From contig NZ_JAUSVR010000005.1 of NCBI RefSeq assembly GCF_030814815.1, forward strand, positions 1 to 64,000: DNA of 64,000 bases. The letters run 5' to 3'. The notes beneath the pieces are model-generated. The model saw only the letters and a list, made by a program, of their open reading frames with translations, had not been told where the DNA came from and did no database searches. Each line of letters opens with the position of its first letter. The stretch's first letter is position 1. Below, one piece after another: positions 16,477 through 26,480 of this stretch. The position numbers and the translations under genes are program-made. The DNA is from Ancylobacter amanitiformis (GTDB taxonomy: Bacteria; Pseudomonadota; Alphaproteobacteria; Rhizobiales; Xanthobacteraceae).

Positions 16477-16530
16477 TTCCGAGGCGAAAACTTCCAAGGC
16501 GAAAACTTCCAAGGTGAAAATTTCCAAGGC
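16477..16530. repeat. 15 bp tandem repeat behind the DUF1330 gene
   Basis: Units TTCCGAGGCGAAAAC, TTCCAAGGCGAAAAC and TTCCAAGGTGAAAAT begin at 16477, 16492 and 16507, followed by a partial unit that ends six bases before the stop of the double DUF1330 gene. A related GGCGAAA-containing tandem repeat lies on the other side of the same gene. Confidence 0.8.
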
Positions 16531-16535
16531 GGCGC

Positions 16536-17156
16536 TCACGCGCCGTGAATGGCGATCACCTCGGCCTCGGCGGCCTTGAGCCGGAACGCCAGCGCCGCCT
16601 GATATTCCGGCGAGCGGTAGGCGGCGAGCGCGGTCTCGTAATCCTTGAAGGCCAGCACCACGTTGCGCGAGCGCGCCGGCCCGTGCACCACTTCATGCCG
16701 GCCGCCGCGCACGAGGAACCAGCCCTTGTAGGTCTCCACCGCGATGGCGTCGGCCGCGACATAGGACTTGTAGGTCTCGGGGTCGTGCACGTCGATGCGC
16801 ATCACCCAATAGGCCGTGCCGGGGCCCTCGGCCGGGCCTGTCATGACATTGGCGGCCGGCTGGTCGCCGGTATAGCCCTCGATGATCAGGTGCTCATCCT
16901 CCGCCGAGGCGGTGCGGTGGGCATAAGCGGCCTGATAGACCGGCGAATGGAAGCAGGCGAGCGCGGTCTCGTAATCCTTGAACTCGACCACGACGTTGCG
17001 CGCGCGGGCCGTGCCTTCCAGCACCTCGAAAGCGCCGCCACGCACCAGGAAGCGACCGCCAAAGGCGGCGATGGCCTCATCCGCGCCCGGCACGTAGAGC
17101 TTGTAGCGCTCAGGGTCGCGCACATCGATCCGGCTGATCCAGTAGCCCTTGGCCAT
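16536..17156 (-). CDS. tandem DUF1330 domain protein
   Basis: 206 aa composed of two DUF1330 (dimeric alpha-beta barrel) domains: residues 1-100 (AKGYWISRIDVRDPERYKLYV ... FLVRGGAFEVLEG) and 112-205 (TAYWVMRIDVHDPETYKSYV ... FLVRGGRHEVVHG). Both copies keep the ARxRNVV and FKDYETALA segments, so this is an internal duplication. Ordinary family members are about 95-100 aa and homodimerise; here the dimer is probably formed within one chain. Function of DUF1330 is not established; the fold is shared with small mono-oxygenases. Start ATG 17156 follows AAGGATC. The gene is flanked by tandem repeats on both sides. Confidence 0.88.
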   Translation of the reverse strand: MAKGYWISRIDVRDPERYKLYVPGADEAIAAFGGRFLVRGGAFEVLEGTARARNVVVEFKDYETALACFHSPVYQAAYAHRTASAEDEHLIIEGYTGDQPAANVMTGPAEGPGTAYWVMRIDVHDPETYKSYVAADAIAVETYKGWFLVRGGRHEVVHGPARSRNVVLAFKDYETALAAYRSPEYQAALAFRLKAAEAEVIAIHGA

Positions 17157-17172
17157 CGTCGTCGATCCTTCT

Positions 17173-17236
17173 GGCGAAATATCTTACAGGCGAAACGTCT
17201 TGCGGGCGAAACGTCTTGCGGGCGAAACGCCGTGTC
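17173..17236. repeat. 4 x 16 bp tandem repeat ahead of the DUF1330 gene
   Basis: Four units starting at 17173, 17189, 17205 and 17221; the second and third are identical (GGCGAAACGTCTTGCG). They occupy nearly the whole spacer between pyrF and the double DUF1330 gene, leaving only the ribosome-binding site outside. The GGCGAAA core recurs in the 15 bp repeat at 16477-16530. Confidence 0.85.
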
Positions 17237-17245
17237 GCGAATGTC

Positions 17246-17962
17246 TCAGGAAGCCGCCAGCGCGGCGGCGATCTCCGCCTGCACCGCGCGCGCCGCGGCG
17301 GCCGGGTCGGGCGCGGCGACGATGGGCCGGCCGACCACGAGATGGTCGGCGCCGGCACGGATGGCGGCAAAGGGAGTGGCGATGCGCTTCTGGTCGCCCG
17401 ATGCCGCGCCTTCCGGACGCACGCCGGGGGTGACGATGGCACGGTCGGGTCCCAGCAGCGTGCGCACCCGCGTGGCATCGGTCGGGGCGCAGACGATGCC
17501 GTCAATGCCGGTCTCGCGCGCCTGCACCACCCGGCGGGCCACCGTCTCCTCGACGCCGGCGCTGTAGCCGGCGGCGCGCAGGTCGGCCTCGTCATAGGAG
17601 GTGAGCACCGTGACGGCGAGGAGGCGCAGCGCGCTCCCCTCCCGGCCCTCTACCGCCGCCCGCATGGTCTGGGGATAGGCGTGAACCGTGGCGAAGCTGG
17701 CCCCGAGCGCGGCGAGGCTGGCAATGCCGCGCGCGACCGTGTTGCCGATATCGTGCAGCTTGAAGTCGATGAACACCTTCCGGCCGTCCGCGATCAACTC
17801 GCGGGCGAGGCCCAGGCCGCCCGCGAAGCCGAGCTCATAGCCGATCTTGTAGAAGCTGACGGTGTCGCCGAGCTGCGCCACGAGGCTCTCGGCCGCGCCG
17901 ACCGAGGGAAGATCAAGCGCGACGATCAGCCGGTCTCTCGGGTCGGTCATCGGCGCGCTCAT
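17246..17962 (-). CDS. pyrF: orotidine-5'-phosphate decarboxylase
   Basis: 238 aa; converts OMP to UMP, the last step of de novo pyrimidine synthesis. TIM barrel with LIVALDLPS near residue 13, the catalytic Lys-Asp network in [12 protein letters not shown] near residue 65 and the phosphate-binding VVGRPIV near residue 214; also [12 protein letters not shown] 17962 is supported by GGGGAGA seven bases upstream; ATG 17950 is an alternative. Twenty-one bases behind the FMN reductase gene on the same strand, so probably co-transcribed. Confidence 0.96.
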   Translation of the reverse strand: MSAPMTDPRDRLIVALDLPSVGAAESLVAQLGDTVSFYKIGYELGFAGGLGLARELIADGRKVFIDFKLHDIGNTVARGIASLAALGASFATVHAYPQTMRAAVEGREGSALRLLAVTVLTSYDEADLRAAGYSAGVEETVARRVVQARETGIDGIVCAPTDATRVRTLLGPDRAIVTPGVRPEGAASGDQKRIATPFAAIRAGADHLVVGRPIVAAPDPAAAARAVQAEIAAALAAS

Positions 17963-17983
17963 CGGCTGGTCTCCCCGCTTGCC

Positions 17984-18565
17984 TCAGGCGCGCAGGCCGG
18001 ACCTGAGCGCCGCCTGCTCGATAAGCGTTGCCAGCAGCGCGCGCAACCTCTGCTGCGCGCGTTCGTCCTTGAGATCGCCATTCTCGGCGAACGCGCTTCC
18101 CGCGCCCGCCACCATGGCCTGCTCGGCCAGAACCAGCGCGCCCAGCCCCAGTGCCAGCACCTGGCGCAGCATCATCGAAGCGCGGTAGCCGCCAAGCGCG
18201 CCCGGCGAGGTGGAGCCGATGGCGAAGACCGGCTTCCTGAAGGCATCGCCCTCGCCTTTCGCGCGGCTCGCCCAGTCGAGCGCGTTCTTCAGCAGCGGCG
18301 GGACGCCGGCATTATATTCCGGGGTGACGATGAACACCCCATCCGCCAGCGCCAGCTGGTCGCGCAGCCGCATGGCGGGAGACGGCACACCGTCGGACGC
18401 CTCGGCATCGGCGTCGTAGATCGGCAACGGATAGTCGGCGAGGGAGATCAGCACCGGCTCGCAGTCGAGCCGCGCCAGTTCCTTGGCCGCCAGCGCGGCG
18501 AGGGCCGCCGAATAGGCGCCCGTCCGGATGGAACCGGCGAATGTCAGGATTCTCGGCCGACGCAT
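17984..18565 (-). CDS. NADPH-dependent FMN reductase
   Basis: 193 aa. Flavodoxin-like fold with the FMN phosphate loop GSIRTGAYSAAL near residue 11, DGVFIVTPEYNAGVPPLLKNALDWASR near residues 75-101 (split motif TPEYNAG is the family hallmark) and GSTSPGALGG near residue 118. Members reduce FMN, quinones, azo dyes or chromate with NAD(P)H. ATG 18565 is preceded by TTGGAGG, a strong site; the upstream open frame is not coding. The substrate is unknown. Note that the chromate transporter is far away, so no link can be drawn. Confidence 0.9.
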   Translation of the reverse strand: MRRPRILTFAGSIRTGAYSAALAALAAKELARLDCEPVLISLADYPLPIYDADAEASDGVPSPAMRLRDQLALADGVFIVTPEYNAGVPPLLKNALDWASRAKGEGDAFRKPVFAIGSTSPGALGGYRASMMLRQVLALGLGALVLAEQAMVAGAGSAFAENGDLKDERAQQRLRALLATLIEQAALRSGLRA

Positions 18566-18689
18566 CGTCGCCTCCAATATGAGTCGTCCGGCGGAGGATC
18601 CCGCCAGCCCGCCGGATATGTGGGGCGCATGCCGCGCGGCGCCAGCGCCGGAAGCCGCACGGATATCGGCGGCGCACGGTGGCGAGGTA

Positions 18690-19319
18690 TCAGGCGGCGG
18701 CCTGCCCGGCCTCACGCGCGCGATAGACCCAGACCCGCGCGGGCGGCAGGTTCGCCCAGACGCGCTGGCTGACATGCGCGTCGAAGCGCTCGGGCCGCAG
18801 CGGCATCGGCGAAACCACCGCGTAGGTGAACTGGATGAAGGGGGCCTGCGCGCACGACATCTCGAACGCCTGGTCGAGCAGGGAATAGCGCTCCTCCACC
18901 GGGCGGGTGAACAGCGGCAGGCTCGACACCACGGCGGCGGCGGGTGCGCTGACGCTGTCGCCCAGCGTCGCCTTCATGCCGTAGGCATCGCCCTGGATCA
19001 CCGTGGCGCGCGGGAAGCGGGCCCGCAGCAGCGTGCAGAATTCGGGGTTGAACTCGATCAGCACGAGCCGATCCTCGGCCACGCCGCGCCGCAGCAGCGC
19101 ATTTGTCACCGGGCCGGTGCCGGGGCCAAGCTCGATCACCGGGCCCGGGCGGGCGGGATCGACATAATTGGCCATGGTCCGCGCCAGCGCCCGGCCCGAA
19201 GGCGACACCGCCCCGGTGCGCAGCGGGTTCTGCAGCCAGGAGCGCAGGAAGCGAACCTCGTCAGGGCGCGATTTCGGGTCGGTGGTCTTGCAGGCGCGGG
19301 AGGCGGAGCGGTGAATCAT
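18690..19319 (-). CDS. class I SAM methyltransferase, PmtA-like
   Basis: 209 aa from ATG 19319 (a TTG start at 19388 is possible). DEVRFLRSWLQNPLRTGAV and SPSGRALARTMANYVD precede the SAM-binding motif VIELGPGTGPVTNALL near residue 62, then VLIEFNPEFCTLLRARFP and VIQGDA. The order and wording match Sinorhizobium-type phospholipid N-methyltransferases (PmtA), which methylate phosphatidylethanolamine toward phosphatidylcholine at the inner membrane, and related rRNA-dimethylase-like proteins. Paralogues of unknown substrate exist, so PmtA activity is probable but not certain. Stands alone between the FMN reductase and dnaJ. Confidence 0.75.
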   Translation of the reverse strand: MIHRSASRACKTTDPKSRPDEVRFLRSWLQNPLRTGAVSPSGRALARTMANYVDPARPGPVIELGPGTGPVTNALLRRGVAEDRLVLIEFNPEFCTLLRARFPRATVIQGDAYGMKATLGDSVSAPAAAVVSSLPLFTRPVEERYSLLDQAFEMSCAQAPFIQFTYAVVSPMPLRPERFDAHVSQRVWANLPPARVWVYRAREAGQAAA

Positions 19320-19457
19320 GCCACGAAAATTCCGATGTGCCCCTGGAACGGGCGGTTGCGGAAACCCCCCTGAGCCGAACCGGCTCAAGAGACCCTAAAG
19401 CGCTTGACCCGACATGTTAAGCCCCTGCCATGACGCGCCGATTACGCCCTTATGAGC

Positions 19458-20609
19458 CTATTCCGCCTCGCCGGCAAAGAAATCCCTAACCTTGGCGAAG
19501 AATCCGCTGGATTCGGGGTGCGTCTCCTTCGAACATTCTGCATCGAACTCCGCCAGAAGTTCACGCTGACGTCGCGTCAGGTTTTGCGGCGTTTCGACGA
19601 CGACCTGAACATACATATCGCCGCGCGTGCGGGTGCGCAGCACGGGCATGCCCTTGGCGGACAGCCGGAAGCGCTTGCCGGACTGGGCGCCCTCGGGGAC
19701 CTTCACCTTCGTGGTGTCGCCGTCAATGGTCGGCACCTCGAAGGAGCCGCCGAGCGCGGCCGTGACCATGGAGATCGGCGCACGGCAGAACAGGTCCGCG
19801 CCATCACGCTGGAAGAACTCGTGCGGCGCGATGGACAGGAAGATGTAGAGGTCGCCCGGCGGGCCGCCGCGCAGCCCCGCCTCGCCCTCATTGCCGAGCC
19901 GGATGCGCGTGCCATCCTCGACGCCGGCGGGAATGGCGACTTCCAGCGTGCGCTCGCGCGTGGTGCGGCCCGCGCCGGCGCAGGCCGGGCACGGATCCTC
20001 GATCACCTGGCCCCGGCCCTGGCAGGTCGGGCAGGTGCGCTCCAGCGTGAAGAAGCCCTGGGCCTGGCGGATGCGGCCGGAACCGGAGCAGGTGCGGCAG
20101 CTGGTGGGCTGGGTGCCGGGCTTGGCGCCGGAGCCCGAGCAGGTCTCGCAGACGATGGAGGTCGGCAGGCGCACCGTGGCGTTCTTGCCGCCAAAGGCCT
20201 CCTCCAGCGTGATCTCCATGTTGTAGCGCAGGTCCGCCCCGCGCTCGCGCCCGCCGCGGCCGCCTCCACCGCCGCCGCCACGCCGGTTGCCGGCCATGCC
20301 GAACAGGTCGTCGAAAATGTCCGAGAAGGTGGAGGCGAAGTCATTGCCGAAGCCCGCTCCGGCGCCGCCTCCGCCCATGCCGCCATCGAAGGCCGCATGG
20401 CCGAAACGGTCATAGGCCGCCCGCTTCTGCGGATCCTTGAGGATGTCATAGGCCTCGCTGATCTCCTTGAAGCGCATCTCCGCCTCGGCATTGCCGGGGT
20501 TCTTGTCGGGATGCCACTTCATGGCGAGCTTGCGATAGGAGCTTTTCAGCTCGCCGTCGCTGCAGGTCTTGGTGACTTCGAGGAGTTCGTAATAGTCGGT
20601 CTTGGACAT
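19458..20609 (-). CDS. dnaJ: molecular chaperone DnaJ
   Basis: 383 aa; Hsp40 co-chaperone that delivers substrates to DnaK and stimulates its ATPase. J domain residues 1-70 with HPD at 33-35, a Gly-rich linker ([16 protein letters not shown] and a second [10 protein letters not shown] run), four CxxCxGxG zinc repeats between about 145 and 205 ([32 protein letters not shown]) and the C-terminal peptide-binding domain. All functional residues are intact. Lies downstream of dnaK, separated by a strong terminator-like hairpin. Confidence 0.98.
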   Translation of the reverse strand: MSKTDYYELLEVTKTCSDGELKSSYRKLAMKWHPDKNPGNAEAEMRFKEISEAYDILKDPQKRAAYDRFGHAAFDGGMGGGGAGAGFGNDFASTFSDIFDDLFGMAGNRRGGGGGGGRGGRERGADLRYNMEITLEEAFGGKNATVRLPTSIVCETCSGSGAKPGTQPTSCRTCSGSGRIRQAQGFFTLERTCPTCQGRGQVIEDPCPACAGAGRTTRERTLEVAIPAGVEDGTRIRLGNEGEAGLRGGPPGDLYIFLSIAPHEFFQRDGADLFCRAPISMVTAALGGSFEVPTIDGDTTKVKVPEGAQSGKRFRLSAKGMPVLRTRTRGDMYVQVVVETPQNLTRRQRELLAEFDAECSKETHPESSGFFAKVRDFFAGEAE

Positions 20610-20804
20610 GTGCGAATGGACCTAGGCGGACGTGTCCGGCAGACGGAGCGTCGCGCGGTTCGTGCCGGATGGCGCCCCGCCTCAGCGCGGCGGCCACGCG
20701 GATCAAGGCAGCCGCGCCATGCAGGATTCTTGCCGGTCGACCCGGCCAGTCCAGACATGAGCGGCCACAGGCCACCCGCGCAGCGCAGGCTGCCGGATAG
20801 AAAT

Positions 20805-20832
20805 CCGCCCCCGGAAGGGATTCCGGGGGCGG
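20805..20832 (-). terminator. hairpin between dnaK and dnaJ
   Basis: CCGCCCCCGGAA at 20805-20816 pairs perfectly with TTCCGGGGGCGG at 20821-20832 around a four-base loop, followed on the minus strand by ATTTCT. It lies 18 bases behind the dnaK stop. It should end or reduce transcription after dnaK, so dnaJ gets fewer transcripts by read-through or has its own promoter in 20610-20804. Confidence 0.8.
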
Positions 20833-20850
20833 TGCTCAGCTGTCAGGCCG

Positions 20851-22746
<1,896 letters not shown>

Positions 22747-22882
22747 ACTGTCTCTCCTTCTGGCAGGCCGGCCGGGCCTTCGCGAAGCACCCGGAGAGGA
22801 AAAAGGGCGGCACGCTGCCATCCCGTCCCTCCGGACCGGCCCCCAAACTCATGGGGTACGGCGCTGTCCACGCCGTTCGAGG

Positions 22883-22914
22883 CCGATATAGGGGGCGGCC
22901 GTTTCCGCTGCAAG
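22883..22914 (-). promoter_or_regulatory. sigma-32 (RpoH) promoter of dnaK
   Basis: On the minus strand CTTG (22914-22911) and CCTATATCGG (22892-22883) are separated by 18 bases. This matches the published alphaproteobacterial RpoH consensus CTTG-N17/18-CYTATNTNNG at every defined position. Transcription would start near 22876, with a leader of about 130 bases to the dnaK ATG. Confidence 0.8.
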
Positions 22915-23001
22915 AAGGCGCACGCGGCGAAAATGGGCCGCCCGCCCGCGCCGCCGTGATTCAGCCGGCACGGCGCGCCGCGAGGCGCGCCGCCTTCGGC
23001 C

Positions 23002-23928
23002 TCAGGCGACCGCCAGAGAGGGCGCGCGGAAGCGGCCGGCGAGGGTCCGCAGCACCGGAATCTGCGCGTTCAGCTCGCGCCAGTGGCGCGGCTCCAGTTC
23101 CAGGATGGCGATGGCGCCCTCGTTCGGCTGCACGGCCGCGACGACCCCGTCCCAGTCGATGCCACCCCAGCCGATCGGCAGATGCAGGTCACCCTCGCCC
23201 AGCGCCACCGCCTCGGCCGGGTGATAGGTCCACAACTCGCTCGGCCGGCCGAACGAATCATGCAGGTGGAAATGCACGACATGGGGCGCCAGCGCGGCGA
23301 TTTCCTTGAGCGGGTCGATCCGCGCATCGGTGCAGCGTATATAGGCGTGGCTCACATCCAGCGTCGCCTTCACCGCGCGGTGGTCGATGGCGGCGAGTTC
23401 GCCGGCCAGCTTGGACGGCGTCGCGGTCTCGCGCGCCTGGCCGTAGCGGAAGATGTTCTCCACGCACAGCGTGACGCCGAGCGCGGCGGCATGGTCGCCG
23501 GCACGGGCGAGCGCGTCGCGCTGGCGCGAATAGGCGACCTCGATATCATCGTCATGGTCACGCACCACGCCGGTATGCATCACCAGATGCTGCGCCCCGA
23601 GGGCGGCGGTCAGCTCGATATTGGCGGCCAGCACCTTCTCGTGGCGGGGCAGGCGTTCGGCCACGTCCATCAGGTTGATGGCCAGCGTGCCGTGCACGGT
23701 GTAGCCGACCCGGCGGCCGGCCAGAGCCGCCTGCAGGTCCTTCACCCGGTCCTGCAGCAGCCGGCCCTCGACCATGAGATGCCATGCATAGACCGGCAGT
23801 TCCACCACGTCGACGCCCAGCGCCTCCGCCTCGTCGAGGCTGGCGCCGAGATCGTCGAACTCGGCACTGCCCTCGCGGATGGAATAGCCGACGGCGCGAA
23901 TGGGGGAAGCCGGAATGTGCATCTGCAT
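23002..23928 (-). CDS. sugar phosphate isomerase/epimerase family protein
   Basis: 308 aa from ATG 23928 (AGGA upstream); MQMHIP offers a second ATG two codons later. AP-endonuclease-2-like TIM barrel: AVGYSIREGSAEFDDL, GVDVVELPVYAWHLM, the metal-site histidine in QHLVMHTGVV, CVENIF with the conserved Glu, LDVSHAYI, VVHFHLHDSFG with two histidines, and the late Glu in AILELEPRHW. These are the zinc/manganese ligands of xylose-isomerase-like proteins. Members isomerise sugars or cleave abasic DNA; nothing here decides the substrate. No operon partner. Confidence 0.85.
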   Translation of the reverse strand: MQMHIPASPIRAVGYSIREGSAEFDDLGASLDEAEALGVDVVELPVYAWHLMVEGRLLQDRVKDLQAALAGRRVGYTVHGTLAINLMDVAERLPRHEKVLAANIELTAALGAQHLVMHTGVVRDHDDDIEVAYSRQRDALARAGDHAAALGVTLCVENIFRYGQARETATPSKLAGELAAIDHRAVKATLDVSHAYIRCTDARIDPLKEIAALAPHVVHFHLHDSFGRPSELWTYHPAEAVALGEGDLHLPIGWGGIDWDGVVAAVQPNEGAIAILELEPRHWRELNAQIPVLRTLAGRFRAPSLAVA

Positions 23929-24608
23929 CCTGACGTGTTTCCTGATCGTTCGAAGTGGGTGACGGCGCAACGGGCGCTGCGCCGCGAGTTCTCGGGTCCG
24001 CATCGCGGCGGCGGAGCGTAGCGCCCGTCGAGCCGTGCCGGGCGGAAACCGGCCGTGCGACGCGCCCATGCGGCCGGCGCGCCACATTGGGGACGCTCCT
24101 GCGCCGCCAACATGACACGCGAATGTCCGATCAGCCTAATGCCGCAACGTCAACCCGCTACCCGCGCCGCCCTGCCGCCCCCTGTCATGGACGGCATGAT
24201 CCAGCCCGACGCCGCGCCGAGCCCGTCGCGCGCGATGGTCGCCGGGCACCCGAGAGGACCGGCAATGTGACAGGCTTCATCCTCGATCGGCATCGGCCTG
24301 AAACGCCGGCCCGGGGTTGCGGCACAGAACGCCTTGATCCCCTCCCGCTGGCGGGTGTTCCGCTCGCTCCACACGAAGATACCGCGCTCCGGTTCGCCCG
24401 GCGGGGTCCCTGCCATGACCGCCCCCGCATCGCCTTACCGGCCATTAACGATCTGGATACGATACATCGCGAAATGCGTGGGAGGGCGACTGCGCAGGCG
24501 CCCGCCGCAATGCCATGTTGACGCCGCGATGGCTTGCGATGACGCCTGAACCCTTCTAATCGATGCATCAGGCGCGGCCCTCTGGCCCACCTCAGCTTTC
24601 CCCGGACA
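23929..24608. other. 680-base region without a confirmed gene
   Basis: Lies between the divergent TIM-barrel gene and fzlA. Both strands have open frames of 70-190 codons, but they are Arg/Pro-rich and overlap one another. On the minus strand, 24416-24280 encodes a stretch (FVWSERNTRQREGIKAF, then GRRF) that resembles the C-terminal end of an enoyl-CoA hydratase, where R-E-G-I-x-A-F and a final R-F are typical. It may be a gene remnant. GC and T-richness near 24430-24600 suggest the fzlA promoter region, but no precise promoter is claimed. Confidence 0.35.
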
Positions 24609-25298
24609 ATGCAGCTCTATCATCACCCCTTCTGTGCACACTCGCGCCTGATCCGGCTCGCCCTCGGCGAGATGGGGATCGAGCCCGAGCTGATCGAGGA
24701 ACACGTCTGGGAGCGGCGGGCGGAATTCCTCATGCTCGACCCCGCCGGCATCACGCCGGTTCTGGTCGAGAATGACGGCTTCGTGGTTCCCGGCGGCGAC
24801 CTCATCGCCGAGTATCTCGACGAGACGCGCGGCGACCATCTCGGCGACCGGCGCCTGCTGCCGGTGGATCTCTACGCCCGCGTCGAGGTGCGGCGGCTCA
24901 CCGCCTGGTTCAATCACAAGTTCTTCGCGGAAGTCTCCGAGCCGCTGGTGCGCGAGAAGGTGTACAAGCGCCGCATGCCGCGCGAATTCGGCGGCGGCCC
25001 GCCGGAAATGTCGATCATCCGCGCCGCCCGGGCCAATATCCGCTACCATCTGCAATATATCGGCTGGCTGCTGAAGTCGCGGAACTGGCTGGCGGGCGAG
25101 CGCATGAGCTATGCCGATCTTGCCGCGGCGGCGCATATTTCAGTCGTCGACTATCTCGGCGACGTGCCCTGGGACGAGGACGAGGGAGCGAAGATTTGGT
25201 ACGCCCGGATCAAGTCGCGCCCGGCCTTCCGTCCGCTGCTGGCACTGACCGTGGCGGGCATGCCGCCGGCGCCGTGCTACGCCGACCTCGACTTTTGA
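24609..25298 (+). CDS. fzlA: glutathione S-transferase fold protein, probable FzlA
   Basis: 229 aa. N-terminal thioredoxin-like GST domain (MQLYHHPFCAHSRLIRLALGE, then PVLVENDG and the E-Y-L-x-E after GGDLIAEY) and C-terminal all-helical domain with NWLAGERMSYADLAAAAHISV, the N-capping box of GSTs. The C-terminus GMPPAPCYADLDF is the extended tail of FzlA, the FtsZ-binding GST-like protein described in Caulobacter that curves FtsZ filaments and controls constriction. Position directly before queG is common in Hyphomicrobiales. Assignment to FzlA rather than a catalytic GST is by recall of that tail. Confidence 0.75.
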   Translation: MQLYHHPFCAHSRLIRLALGEMGIEPELIEEHVWERRAEFLMLDPAGITPVLVENDGFVVPGGDLIAEYLDETRGDHLGDRRLLPVDLYARVEVRRLTAWFNHKFFAEVSEPLVREKVYKRRMPREFGGGPPEMSIIRAARANIRYHLQYIGWLLKSRNWLAGERMSYADLAAAAHISVVDYLGDVPWDEDEGAKIWYARIKSRPAFRPLLALTVAGMPPAPCYADLDF

Positions 25299-26455
25299 GC
25301 CCCGCCGCCGCCAAGGACCTTCTCGTCGCCCTCGCCCGTGAGGAAGGCTTCGACGCCCTCGGCGTCGCCGCTCCCGATTCCATCCCGCGGGCCGGCGCGA
25401 GGCTTCGCCAGTGGATCACGGAGGGCGCCCATGGCGACATGGCGTGGATGGCGGAGACCACGGAGCGCCGCGCCGCGCCGGCGCAACTGTGGCCCGAGGT
25501 CGGGTCGGTGCTCATGCTCGGCCTGAATTACGGGCCGGACGAGGACCCGCGCGCGGCACTGGCCGACCGGACGCGCGGTGCCATTTCGGTCTATGCGCGC
25601 GGCGACGATTATCACGACCTGATCAAGGGCAAGCTCAAGCGCATCGCCTCGCGCTTCGTGCCGCGCGCGGGTGGCCCGGAGAACGTCCAGGTGAAGGTGT
25701 TCGTCGACACCGCGCCGCTGATGGAGAAGCCGCTCGCCGAGGCCGCCGGGCTCGGCTGGCAGGGCAAGCACACCAATCTCGTGTCCCGCGCGCGTGGTTC
25801 CTGGCTGCTGCTCGGCGCCATCGCCACCACGCTCGCCCTGCCGCCGGATGCGCCTGAGCGCGACCATTGCGGCTCCTGCCGCGCCTGCCTCGACGCCTGC
25901 CCGACGCAGGCCTTCCCCGCCCCCTACCGCATCGACGCGCGACGCTGCGTCTCCTATCTCACCATCGAGCACCAGGGCCCCATCCCGCGCGAACTGCGCG
26001 CCGGGATCGGCAACCGCATCTATGGTTGCGACGATTGTCTCGCCGCCTGCCCGTGGAACAAGTTCGCCGCGCTCGGCCGTGAGGCCCGGCTGGCGGCGCG
26101 GGCGGAAAACCGCGCGCCGGCGCTGGCCGAACTGGCGCGGCTGGACGATCCGAGCTTCCGCACCCGCTTCGCCAAGAGCCCGATCAAGCGCACCGGCCGC
26201 GTGCGCTTCCTGCGCAACGTGCTGGTAGCCATCGGCAATTCGGGCGAACCCGAACTTGTTCCGGAGGCGGAACGTCTTCTGGCCGACCCGCATCCGCTGG
26301 TGCGCGGCGCGGCCGTGTGGGCGCTGTCACGCCTGCTCGACGGGCCCGCGCTCGCCCGGCTCAAAGCCGCCCATGCCGGTGAGCAGGACGACGAAGTGCG
26401 CCGCGAATGGCGGCTCGGTGCTGGCGTGCCGGAGGCGGCGGAGGCGCGATCATGA
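25295..26455 (+). CDS. queG: epoxyqueuosine reductase QueG
   Basis: 386 aa; cobalamin- and iron-sulfur-dependent reduction of epoxyqueuosine to queuosine in tRNA anticodons. The best start is TTG at 25295, which overlaps the fzlA stop as TTGA; there is no ATG at a family-like position. N-terminal DUF1730 region with FDALGVAAPDSIPRAGARL, PLMEKPLAEAAGLGWQGKH near residue 145, then two 4Fe-4S clusters in CGSCRACLDACP and CDDCLAACPWN (residues about 190-255). The C-terminus has a HEAT-like repeat LVRGAAVWALSRL, which contacts tRNA in known structures. Confidence 0.93.
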   Translation: MSPAAAKDLLVALAREEGFDALGVAAPDSIPRAGARLRQWITEGAHGDMAWMAETTERRAAPAQLWPEVGSVLMLGLNYGPDEDPRAALADRTRGAISVYARGDDYHDLIKGKLKRIASRFVPRAGGPENVQVKVFVDTAPLMEKPLAEAAGLGWQGKHTNLVSRARGSWLLLGAIATTLALPPDAPERDHCGSCRACLDACPTQAFPAPYRIDARRCVSYLTIEHQGPIPRELRAGIGNRIYGCDDCLAACPWNKFAALGREARLAARAENRAPALAELARLDDPSFRTRFAKSPIKRTGRVRFLRNVLVAIGNSGEPELVPEAERLLADPHPLVRGAAVWALSRLLDGPALARLKAAHAGEQDDEVRREWRLGAGVPEAAEARS

Positions 26456-26480
26456 ATTCACGGTCGAGAGTGCTGCCCGG

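Noticed and set aside
13573-17236. CRISPR array
   Set aside because: The repeats are contiguous 12-16 base tandem units with no unique spacers.
24123-24521. Plus-strand ORF in the fzlA upstream region
   Set aside because: Pro/Arg-rich, no ribosome-binding site and no recognisable domain.
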